Shown here: piece after piece, positions 8,387 through 16,025 of the stretch
Layout: each line of letters starts with the position of its first letter
Numbering within the stretch: the first letter of the stretch is position 1
Assembly (NCBI GenBank): GCA_937921035.1
Contig: CALEUL010000001.1
Span: 1 to 47,253 of the forward strand
Origin: an uncultured Porphyromonadaceae bacterium
Lineage (GTDB): Bacteria; Bacteroidota; Bacteroidia; Bacteroidales; Muribaculaceae
Length of the DNA stretch: 47,253 nt
Reading direction: 5' to 3'
The notes under the pieces: model-generated
The model's database searches: none
Told to the model about the DNA's origin: nothing
Seen by the model: the letters and a program-made list of their open reading frames with translations, nothing else
Translations under genes and position numbers: made by a program

Positions 8387-8418
8387 AAAAGCCTTTCGGC
8401 ACTCGCCGGAAGGCTTTT
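8387..8418. terminator. Bidirectional terminator between convergent genes
   Basis: A 14-bp stem (8387-8400 with 8405-8418, one G-U pair) with loop ACTC is flanked by AAAA on the left and TTTTTTATTTT on the right. It can end both the 7587 gene and the ispF operon. Confidence 0.9.
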
Positions 8419-8444
8419 TTATTTTGTCGCAGAAGAAAGAGCGT

Positions 8445-8924
8445 TTACTGTTTTTCGACAAGAGCGGTGGCAAATGCGGCGATACCTTCGGCACGCCCGG
8501 TGAAACCGAGGCCCTCTGTGGTTGTTGCCTTTACGCTTACACAATCAATGGGCAGACCAAGGTCGGCAGCCACGTTGGCGCGCATGGCATCGATGTGCGG
8601 ACGCATCTTTGGGGCCTGGGCAATTATGGTTATGTCCACATTGGCTGGACAGAAGCCTTTGTCGGCAAGAAGCCGCACCACAGCGCGGAGCAGGTCGCGC
8701 GAATCGGCGTCCTTCCACTCGGAGGCAGTATCGGGAAAGTGCATGCCTATATCGCCGAGTGCGGCTGCACCAAGCAGCGCATCAGTGAGGGCATGAAGCG
8801 CCACATCGGCATCGCTGTGGCCAAGGAGACCTTTTTCGTGGGGAATATCCACGCCGCAGATAATGCAGCGACGCCCCTCTACAAGACGGTGTACGTCGTA
8901 GCCGTTTCCTATTCTGAAATTCAT
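8445..8924 (-). CDS. ispF: 2-C-methyl-D-erythritol 2,4-cyclodiphosphate synthase
   Basis: This 159-residue protein matches IspF in length and motifs: GNGYDVHRL with the zinc-binding Asp and His at the N-terminus, GLLGHSDADVALHALTDALL, DIGMHFPDT, and the C-terminal KATTTEGLGFTGRAEGI. It catalyses formation of the cyclic diphosphate in the non-mevalonate isoprenoid pathway in the cytoplasm. It lies 8 nt after porV and is probably co-transcribed with it. Confidence 0.97.
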   Translation of the reverse strand: MNFRIGNGYDVHRLVEGRRCIICGVDIPHEKGLLGHSDADVALHALTDALLGAAALGDIGMHFPDTASEWKDADSRDLLRAVVRLLADKGFCPANVDITIIAQAPKMRPHIDAMRANVAADLGLPIDCVSVKATTTEGLGFTGRAEGIAAFATALVEKQ

Positions 8925-8932
8925 ATCGTTCG

Positions 8933-10135
8933 TTAGCGACGACCGCCAAGAAGGTCGCGTAAGCCGTCCATATCAAATGTTAGCGAAAAACGGAGAGTCT
9001 GGTCGAGAGGCGACGTCTGGGCTGTCGCGAGCATGTAGGAGGCATCCAGACGCACTACATTGAGCGAGAAGCCCGCTCCCATGCCGAAATACTGGCGGTT
9101 GCCTTTGAATTCGTTCTCGTAATAGTAGCCTGCACGGAGGAAGAACTGGTTGTTATAGGCATATTCTGCGCCGAACGACCACATTATCTCACGCAACTCT
9201 TCCTTGGCACCGCCGGGAGCGTCGGTAAACGACTTGAATATACCCGTTATAGGCGACATATCCTTCCATTCCTCGAGTTTCTCGATATATTCTGTCTCGC
9301 CCTCTATGCCATCCTCAAAATCGGTGCGTCGCGGACGCGCGGGAACGAGCAGCTTGTTAAGGTCGAGGCTGAGCGCAAGAGTGTGATAATCTGCCAGAGG
9401 GAAAGTAAATGTGGTGCCTAAACGCAAGTTTGTAGGCAGAAACGCAGGATTCTCACCGCCGTTATAGCTCACTTTCGTACCTATGTTGGAAATGTTCCAG
9501 CCCCACGACCACTGGCATTCGTTACGGCCGATAATAGGATATGTGGTAAAGAAGCCGGATATGTCGGCCGAAAATGCCGATGCACCTGTGTTCTGGTCGC
9601 CGGCATAGGAATCGGAGAAACCGAGTGCCGAATATATGTAGCGGAACACAACGCCCATCGAGAATTTCTCGGAAAGTTTTCGGGAGTAACCGAGGTCGAA
9701 GGACAGCTCGTATGGATTAAGCGTCTGCCCGACAATACCTTCCTCCTGCGAAGTAGTAACCTCGCCAAGCGAGAAATAACGCAGCGATGCGCTTATGGCC
9801 TGATTGTCGTCAGAGCCGATTTTATAGTAGCCCGAAAGGTCGGCCAGAAAAATATCGTTTACAAGTTTACGTAGCCAGGGGGTGTAGCTGAGCGAAACGG
9901 CAGCCTGACTGTAGGCAAAAGCATACTTCGAAGGGTTCCAGAACTGGGAATAGGCATCAGGGTCTGTTGCGGCACCGAGATCGCCCATAGACGCACCACG
10001 GGCATCGGGAGCGATTGAAAGCGACGTAACACCCGTTTCGATGGGGTTAAATTCATTCTTATCCTGCGCCATCGCACTGCCTGCGCCTATAGCACAGACA
10101 ACCACAGCAAGTATTATTCTGTCGAGATATTTCAT
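8933..10135 (-). CDS. porV: Type IX secretion system outer-membrane protein PorV
   Basis: I chose the start MKYLDRIILAVV at 10135, which gives a signal peptide ending GSAMAQ; the longer frame adds 15 residues with no sense. The 400-residue product has the PorV landmarks TSLSIAPDARGASMGDLGAA, SQFWNPSKYAFA, SLSYTPWLRKLVNDI, AISASLRYFSLGEV and LGYSRKLSEKFSMGVVFRYI, in a repeated beta-barrel pattern. PorV shuttles T9SS cargo from the SprA translocon to the PorU sortase. It lies 82 nt after a PorU-like gene, the same gene order as in Porphyromonas gingivalis. Confidence 0.95.
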   Translation of the reverse strand: MKYLDRIILAVVVCAIGAGSAMAQDKNEFNPIETGVTSLSIAPDARGASMGDLGAATDPDAYSQFWNPSKYAFAYSQAAVSLSYTPWLRKLVNDIFLADLSGYYKIGSDDNQAISASLRYFSLGEVTTSQEEGIVGQTLNPYELSFDLGYSRKLSEKFSMGVVFRYIYSALGFSDSYAGDQNTGASAFSADISGFFTTYPIIGRNECQWSWGWNISNIGTKVSYNGGENPAFLPTNLRLGTTFTFPLADYHTLALSLDLNKLLVPARPRRTDFEDGIEGETEYIEKLEEWKDMSPITGIFKSFTDAPGGAKEELREIMWSFGAEYAYNNQFFLRAGYYYENEFKGNRQYFGMGAGFSLNVVRLDASYMLATAQTSPLDQTLRFSLTFDMDGLRDLLGGRR

Positions 10136-10217
10136 TTTATATAACAGGGCATCCGGACATAAACAGGCTGCGGACACCAAATATATAACTCCAAAAATAC
10201 TATTTTATTGCACAGGG

Positions 10218-13200
10218 CTATCGTGTTACCACAATTTCGGTCTTAGGGGTGCTTCCATAGCCCGATTCATTTGCCAGAATTACCCATGCCTGGTATGGCC
10301 CCGGGAAAAGTCGGCGTCCTTCGCTGTCGGCAACATTCCACGTATAGGGGAATGTGCAGTCTTCCTTGCGGAACACAGTATTTCCGGTGCGGTCCACTAC
10401 CATAAGCGTGCCGCTGCTCTCGGAGGAATCGAGGCGGAACACAACCTGCTCGCCGGCGTGGTCGCCGCCCTCCACTTCGAGGGTGCCTTCGATACCTGGA
10501 GTGCCTACAAGCGCCACAAGCATCTGCGACACACTTTCGCCGCCATTGCTCACGGCATCGACACGAATTTCATGGCGTCCGAGCAGCATATTGCTCATCG
10601 GAATCTCCAGACGGGCAAGGCCGTCATCGCCGAAACGGACAGCGCCGCGCAGGTCGGGACGGCGTTCATTGCCGTCGACAGTTACGGAAAGGCCTCCACG
10701 AATACCTGCATTGCCTGTCGCGATACCCGTAGCGGGCTGACGGAGGGTCAATAGAACAGTGAAATCGGGTCCTACAGTGCCTGGAGCTATATAGTCATCG
10801 GGACCGATGCAAAAGTCGACAATCTCGGGCGCGGAAAGATCGGCTGTCGTGATTTCCGGCGCCGTATCTGCCAGATTTACTGTAATCAGCGGCGCAGCGG
10901 CGCAACTGAATGCCCCGGCGTCGGCAGCGGTAACAATAACACGTTTGTCGCCCCCGTCAAGAGGCTCAGGCAGCACAATCTCGCCAAAAAACCTGCCGTT
11001 TACCACTGTCAGACCATATTCGGCAAGGAGATTCTCGTCGCACGACACCTCTATTGACTTGCCGTCCTCAGCGCTACGCGTAAAAGTTTTCCTAACCGAC
11101 GGAGTGTCGTACACCTCCACAAGCACGCTGCCGTTAAAACTGTCGGCAATATTGCCGGCGACATCGCGCACAGTACCCGATATTCTCGCGGGCACAAGAG
11201 GCTGCAGGGCACTGTCGATATCTACATCGATAGTATAATCGGGAACGGCAAGAGGGAGCGCCGGGTCGCCGCAGTAGTTATAACAGAGGGTATTGTTACC
11301 CAATGTACCGCCCATTCCACTGAAGCACAAAGCATTGCGGGCGTTTCGCAGCAGATCGGCGCCTGTGGTTCCCGGCTTTGCGTTGCAATAACTCTCGGCA
11401 ATGGCGATACTGAAAAGCCTGTTGGGGTCTATATACACCTTGCGCGACGATGTTATCACACCAACACCACCGCCATCGGCCTTCATAATAAGCTTTTCAG
11501 CCATAGAATGTCGCTCGCGGTCGAAAGGAAAAATCTCGCACGACGCGAACACTATCAGCGGAAGATTATCATATGTATGCGAATCTATAAAACTCGTGGT
11601 GTACAGATATTCTCCTGTAAGGCTGGAGGGAGTTCCGTGTCCGGCATAATAGAACAGCCCCTGGCCACGGGCAAGAGCGCGCGAAATCTTTCTTGTCGCC
11701 TCCTTCTCGGGATAACCCTCCCAGGGATACAGAAGATTGTCGGCACGCGATATTGTAACGGCTCTGTTTACAGCTGAGATGGTATTGACAAAATCCTCGC
11801 TGTGGTCGAAGTGCAGCCGATAGTCACCGTCGTCGCTGAATTTGAGCACACGCATAAAAGCGGCAGCCGAAGGCGCCTTCAGCAGCCACGCACGCGATTT
11901 TTCATTTATGCGCCGCGCTATGCCGGCGTCGGTGGCCGGAATGCGGCCTACGCTGACATCCATTCGTGCTACTGTAATACGGGCTGGATTGAAATCGTCG
12001 GCCAGCATGCCGAAGTACTGATCAGAAACATAGTTGGACGATACTTCGCGTGCCTGCTCGTAGCTTTCACACTCGTAGCACACAAGGTTATCGGATGGCT
12101 CGCTTGCCAAAAAGCGGTTGTCGTAGGACGACGGACCATACAGAAGGACATATTTCAGCCGTCCGGGCTGACGGTCGTACAGCATTTTGATGAACCGGCG
12201 CAGAGCGGCCGGGGTTCGTACACCCGACGAAAACTCGTTGAAAATCAAATCCTGGCATACCACCGACACATCCATGCCCTGAAGGCTGCGATGAATTTCG
12301 GCAAGTTCTCCGGCAGGTTCCAGAAGCGACTGTGTGGTAATTATCAGCATTTCCGGAGTATCATAGCCGTGCAGATTCTGCGGCTGTACCTCGCCGGCAT
12401 AACGCACGCTGCGATGCTCCGCAGCGGCATTGAAAGCAACAACACGCGGCACTCCCGTATACCTGGAAATATTGCCCTTGGCAGACCCTTCCTCGGCGTC
12501 AAACTCAAGAGCAATGTTACGCGCGTCTGTAGGGTCGGTTATATCCCATGCTATTGTATTTGCGTCGGCACCCGCGATCATGAAACCTGATGATGTCGAG
12601 GACGCTCCGGGCATATTCATTATCAGTTCGCTGCCGGACAGCTTATTATATCGCGGGTATATCACATAAGCCTTATCGATGGCGGCGTAAATGCCGCCGA
12701 ACGATTCCGGCACTGTAATATCCACCGACACAAAAGCATCGGAAAAAGAGCCCTCGGCAGCGGGCACAAAACGGGCATCGCCGTAGGCATCCACGAACAG
12801 GCGCGTGGAAATGGAATTGGTAGCGCTCGCACGAGGATTAGAGTTTATAACGCTCACACAGGAGGGGAAATCCATACCCAAGCGCACCGAAGCCGCAGTA
12901 TTCACTGCCGCGTCGTAGCGCAGAAATGTCATAGCCGATGGTTTGTTCTCGGCATAATCCACGATATGGAATGTAAAAGTCTCGCGTTCGCCGGCCTTTA
13001 ATGGTTTGCCGTGAAAGAACACGCTTCCCTGGCCGGGATTCTGCACCTCACGCTCGATAAGATGCAAAGCATAATGGCTGTCGGAAAATGTCTGACCACC
13101 GTCATATGGTATAGTACCCATAATGCGGTCTTCACCAGTGGCTGCAAGGAAATAGACACCCTTGGTGTCGTAATAGCAACGCTCGAAATCGGCGGAAGTA

Positions 13201-13547
13201 CTGCTCTTCACAGTGGCGCGCACGTCGCCCTCGGCATAGAAAAGGATACGGCCGTCGGCGGCCACCATCGACGGAGCCTGCACAAGGTCGTCGGGGTATA
13301 CACCGAAAAGATTTGTGGACGCGGCAATGGCACCAGTACCATATACCCGTACGGCAGAGGCATCAGGAAATCCCCATTGCGCAAGCTGGTCGGGGGTGAT
13401 CTGGTAAATACCTGTTGTATCGGCTTCGATCTTTACCCAGTGTCCCGACGACAGCCTGGACTCAGCGGTATAGTGCGATGCGACTAACGTCTGCGCCGAA
13501 AAGGCAGCAGACAATATCAGGGACGCCGCAAGGAGAGGCTTATACAT
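10218..13547 (-). CDS. PorU-like C25 (gingipain-type) cysteine protease, copy 1
   Basis: The 1109-residue protein has a signal peptide (1-18 or 1-23), a PorU-type N-terminal domain (SGHWVKIEADTTGIYQITPD, AQWGFPDASAVRVYG), a C25 domain with likely catalytic His637 (YYAGHGT) and Cys670 (VFASCEIFPFD), then Ig-like domains and a FlgD-like C-terminal segment (GRRLFPGPYQAWVI). PorU removes the C-terminal sorting signal of T9SS cargo and links it to LPS. This copy lies directly before porV, yet it differs from the canonical form in details: the N-terminal G-rich loop is YGTGAIAASTNLFG instead of the usual YGYGG type. It could be PorU itself or a specialised paralogue. Confidence 0.85.
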   Translation of the reverse strand: MYKPLLAASLILSAAFSAQTLVASHYTAESRLSSGHWVKIEADTTGIYQITPDQLAQWGFPDASAVRVYGTGAIAASTNLFGVYPDDLVQAPSMVAADGRILFYAEGDVRATVKSSTSADFERCYYDTKGVYFLAATGEDRIMGTIPYDGGQTFSDSHYALHLIEREVQNPGQGSVFFHGKPLKAGERETFTFHIVDYAENKPSAMTFLRYDAAVNTAASVRLGMDFPSCVSVINSNPRASATNSISTRLFVDAYGDARFVPAAEGSFSDAFVSVDITVPESFGGIYAAIDKAYVIYPRYNKLSGSELIMNMPGASSTSSGFMIAGADANTIAWDITDPTDARNIALEFDAEEGSAKGNISRYTGVPRVVAFNAAAEHRSVRYAGEVQPQNLHGYDTPEMLIITTQSLLEPAGELAEIHRSLQGMDVSVVCQDLIFNEFSSGVRTPAALRRFIKMLYDRQPGRLKYVLLYGPSSYDNRFLASEPSDNLVCYECESYEQAREVSSNYVSDQYFGMLADDFNPARITVARMDVSVGRIPATDAGIARRINEKSRAWLLKAPSAAAFMRVLKFSDDGDYRLHFDHSEDFVNTISAVNRAVTISRADNLLYPWEGYPEKEATRKISRALARGQGLFYYAGHGTPSSLTGEYLYTTSFIDSHTYDNLPLIVFASCEIFPFDRERHSMAEKLIMKADGGGVGVITSSRKVYIDPNRLFSIAIAESYCNAKPGTTGADLLRNARNALCFSGMGGTLGNNTLCYNYCGDPALPLAVPDYTIDVDIDSALQPLVPARISGTVRDVAGNIADSFNGSVLVEVYDTPSVRKTFTRSAEDGKSIEVSCDENLLAEYGLTVVNGRFFGEIVLPEPLDGGDKRVIVTAADAGAFSCAAAPLITVNLADTAPEITTADLSAPEIVDFCIGPDDYIAPGTVGPDFTVLLTLRQPATGIATGNAGIRGGLSVTVDGNERRPDLRGAVRFGDDGLARLEIPMSNMLLGRHEIRVDAVSNGGESVSQMLVALVGTPGIEGTLEVEGGDHAGEQVVFRLDSSESSGTLMVVDRTGNTVFRKEDCTFPYTWNVADSEGRRLFPGPYQAWVILANESGYGSTPKTEIVVTR

Positions 13548-13578
13548 TGAATGGTCTATTTTTAGGTCTATTATAAAA

Positions 13579-13586
13579 CAAAAGTA
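13579..13586 (-). promoter_or_regulatory. -7 box before PorU-like copy 1 / porV / ispF
   Basis: TACTTTTG on the minus strand matches TAnnTTTG and lies 31 nt before the ATG at 13547. No convincing -33 element was found. Confidence 0.5.
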
Positions 13587-13627
13587 CTATTTTTTATTAA
13601 AGTATGAAATAGTAAAAGAGTTTTATT

Positions 13628-14575
13628 TCAGGTCAATAAGGAATACACTGCGGCGGATATGCGTGCAATGGCTTCGGCGGCCTGCTTTTCATTGCCCTTG
13701 AAATCCTTGACAAATACCGCCAATGTGTAACATAGGCCACCCGGCAGGCGGATATAAGCCACATCATTGTGGGCCACGAGCACGCCGTTTTCGTTAATAT
13801 AGCCGGAACCTGTCTTGTGAGCGACTGTAATGCCATCTTTGCCGGTCAGCGGCGCCACAATACGGTCCGTGCCGGTGGAGCACTGCTCCAATGTTTTCAT
13901 AATAAACGCCTGTTTTTCCGAAGATACCAAACTGTCGGTAAACAGCCTGTTCATAAGTACTGCCGCTCCGAGCGGAGTGGTGCGATTTTCATACGCTCTT
14001 TCATGTGCGGCCGACATTTCTTCCTCGGAAAAAGCTATTCTGAAACTCTGACGGGGGATAAGAGTGGCAATGAAACTGTCTGTCTGAGCTACGCCTGTCA
14101 GTCTTTTGAACATGAAATTACTTGCATTGTTGTCGCTCAGAGAAAGCGTATATTGCAATAAATCTTTAACAGTCATGGATATAGCAGACTCCTGATGGTC
14201 TTTCAGCATAGGGCTCCATGTATTCGGGTCGAGTTCATCCCTGTTGACAACCATAACCGTATCGAGCGACAAGCCCTTACTGTCCAATCCATTACAAACT
14301 GCCAACGCCTGATGCAACTTGAACACGCTCATCATGGGATAGACACACTTGTTATTGACCGTAACCGTATCGGTGTTGTCTATGATTACCGCAACTCCTA
14401 TTTCGGCCGGATATTGCGCCACGATTTCAGAAATTGTATCTGCAAGGAGCTTAGTCTGAAAATCAGATTCGTTACTATTATTTGACGTATTTGACCACAA
14501 TTGCAGCCCAACAGCGACGAAACCAACCAGACATAGGCCTGCAACGAATAAACGGGTCTTACCGAACTTAATCAT
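13628..14575 (-). CDS. Class A beta-lactamase (CblA/CepA/CfxA/PER-like group)
   Basis: The 315-residue protein has an N-terminal hydrophobic segment (9-27) and a serine beta-lactamase domain. The motifs are S83-V-F-K86 (MMSVFKLHQALAV), S147-D-N (SLSDNNASN), a probable omega-loop Glu184 in FSEEEM, ENRTTPLGAAVLM, and K254-T-G (AHKTGSGY). The sequence order and wording resemble the Bacteroides subclass (MSVFK, HQALAV, TPL, KTG) rather than TEM or SHV. It should hydrolyse beta-lactams in the periplasm. It follows the FAH-like gene by 23 nt and seems to be transcribed with rex. No insertion sequence is visible near it, which suggests a resident chromosomal gene. Confidence 0.93.
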   Translation of the reverse strand: MIKFGKTRLFVAGLCLVGFVAVGLQLWSNTSNNSNESDFQTKLLADTISEIVAQYPAEIGVAVIIDNTDTVTVNNKCVYPMMSVFKLHQALAVCNGLDSKGLSLDTVMVVNRDELDPNTWSPMLKDHQESAISMTVKDLLQYTLSLSDNNASNFMFKRLTGVAQTDSFIATLIPRQSFRIAFSEEEMSAAHERAYENRTTPLGAAVLMNRLFTDSLVSSEKQAFIMKTLEQCSTGTDRIVAPLTGKDGITVAHKTGSGYINENGVLVAHNDVAYIRLPGGLCYTLAVFVKDFKGNEKQAAEAIARISAAVYSLLT

Positions 14576-14598
14576 GTAAATATAGTCTTTGTCCGTGT

Positions 14599-15174
14599 TT
14601 ATTTTATTCTTACCGACAATGAAGAAAAGCCTGAGACATAAGCGGAAACGACGGTATTCGGCACCGGAGCGCCAAGCTCCACAGAGGCATCGCGAAGAAT
14701 AATCATATCGCCGTTTTTCAGCGTCATGGTCTGCGAAAGATACGACACGATTTCGTCTATCCGCAATCTATCGAGGCTGACAGCTATCTCGCCGTCGAGC
14801 GACACCGATTCATCGCCACGGAGCGGACGGCGCGTTACGTTCAGCGTAAATTCGTTTCCTGTCTGTTCCACCGGCACCCATTCCCCCGGAGCGACGGCGC
14901 GGTCGCGGAACAGAGGCGGCAGGCAATCAGGACTCTGCCGCACAGGTGCAAGCATATGTATGGCGGCAACGGCATCATAGTGGCGCGAGGCATGCGCCAC
15001 AGGAATATGCAGACCAAGACGGCTCACGCGCACAGCCACGGTTACACAGGTGGCCCATTCTTGGGCAGGCTGCTGTATAAACACCGGTTCCCCAACGCGC
15101 AAAATAGCGGAATCGGCTCCCGGCGATATGCTGGGACATCCGTCGATACCGGCGCGTATACTCAGAATCTTCAT
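14599..15174 (-). CDS. Divergent fumarylacetoacetate hydrolase-like protein, metal site apparently lost
   Basis: The start MKILSIRAGIDG at 15174 overlaps the rex stop as ATGA, which fixes it; product 191 residues. The order DSAILRVGEPVFI, VAVRVSRLGLHIP, AHASRHYDAVAAI, GEWVPVEQTG, IDEIVSYLSQTMTLKNGDMI follows the small Bacteroidetes FAH-family proteins (about 200 residues). By comparison with the family as I remember it, the metal-binding Glu-x-Glu before VVRI is here Cys-Val-Thr, and the Asp after the YDAV segment is His. If that alignment holds, the protein cannot bind the usual divalent metal and may be a pseudoenzyme or a binding protein. Confidence 0.65.
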   Translation of the reverse strand: MKILSIRAGIDGCPSISPGADSAILRVGEPVFIQQPAQEWATCVTVAVRVSRLGLHIPVAHASRHYDAVAAIHMLAPVRQSPDCLPPLFRDRAVAPGEWVPVEQTGNEFTLNVTRRPLRGDESVSLDGEIAVSLDRLRIDEIVSYLSQTMTLKNGDMIILRDASVELGAPVPNTVVSAYVSGFSSLSVRIK

Positions 15175-15824
15175 TCGTCCAATGCGCTCAGGCGGTTGTA
15201 CATAACCGCAAGATGTGAGTAGATGGATGTGTTTGCGAGAACCATGCCTTCCGGCACACGGATATGCGATGGCGTGAAATTCCAAATCGCTTTCACGCCC
15301 GCGTCGGCCAGACGGTCGCTCACACTCTGAGCACTTTCGAAAGGAACGGCAAGGATGCCGATGCGCGCACCAAAACGTGCGACAAGTTCGGCGGCGCGGT
15401 CTGGATGAAAAATTTCCACACCACATATTTTCGTGCCAACCAGCGACGGATTATTGTCGATGCCAGCCACGATATTAAGGCCGTAACGCTGCAGGCCGGA
15501 ATCGGCAATCAGGGCTGCACCGAGGCTACCTACACCCACAATTATGGCATTGTGGCGCGAGCGGAAGCCAAGAAACGACGAGAGTTTGTCCTCCAGAGCG
15601 ACAACAAGATAGCCTATGCGCGTCTTTCCACGGATACCTAAAAACGACAAGTCCTTGGCAATCTGCGAGGTGTCCACATTCAAGGCCTCGGCTATGCGTG
15701 TTGTGGAAACATACTCCACGCCTGAAGCAACGAGCGTAGACACATAGGCGAGGTACCAGGGCAGGCGCCTGAGCGTAGGTTCGGGAAGTTGCGGTTTATC
15801 TGTTGGTGAACTCTTATCTGTCAT
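15171..15824 (-). CDS. rex: Redox-sensing transcriptional repressor Rex
   Basis: The 217-residue protein has an N-terminal winged helix (RRLPWYLAYVSTL; EYVSTTRIAEALNVDTSQIAKDLSFLG) and a Rossmann NAD(H)-binding domain with AIIVGVGSLGAAL, GIDNNPSLVG, AVPFESAQSV and WNFTPSHIRVPEG. Rex senses the NADH/NAD ratio and represses fermentation and anaerobic genes. It heads a three-gene unit with the FAH-like protein and a beta-lactamase. Confidence 0.95.
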   Translation of the reverse strand: MTDKSSPTDKPQLPEPTLRRLPWYLAYVSTLVASGVEYVSTTRIAEALNVDTSQIAKDLSFLGIRGKTRIGYLVVALEDKLSSFLGFRSRHNAIIVGVGSLGAALIADSGLQRYGLNIVAGIDNNPSLVGTKICGVEIFHPDRAAELVARFGARIGILAVPFESAQSVSDRLADAGVKAIWNFTPSHIRVPEGMVLANTSIYSHLAVMYNRLSALDE

Positions 15825-15832
15825 TGCGGATG

Positions 15833-15840
15833 CAAAGATA
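15833..15840 (-). promoter_or_regulatory. -7 box of rex, 8 nt from the start codon
   Basis: TATCTTTG on the minus strand is a perfect TAnnTTTG and ends 8 nt before the rex ATG, so transcription would begin at or within a few nt of the start codon. The -33 region is weak (GTTTTC). The rest of the gap to PorU copy 2 (15841-16025) shows no gene; a small hairpin at 15956-15970 has no U-tract. Confidence 0.55.
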
Positions 15841-16025
15841 CGAATTCTCGGCGAGAAAACGCTGAAAAAATGCTGTTTTTAGTCGCTATATTCGATTCTG
15901 AACTTATCCACGAGAGTTTGACATAGCGTGTCCGGTCATGCACAAGCCGACTGCCTTCGATATAATCGAAAGAAGGGCATTCAATGGATAGATATCCCAC
16001 CCATCGGCTGATGTACACTCAAAAC

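Noticed and set aside
15954..15975. Small hairpin (TTCGAT-ATA-ATCGAA) between PorU copy 2 and rex
   Set aside because: Only 6 bp and no U-tract on either strand, so I do not call it a terminator.
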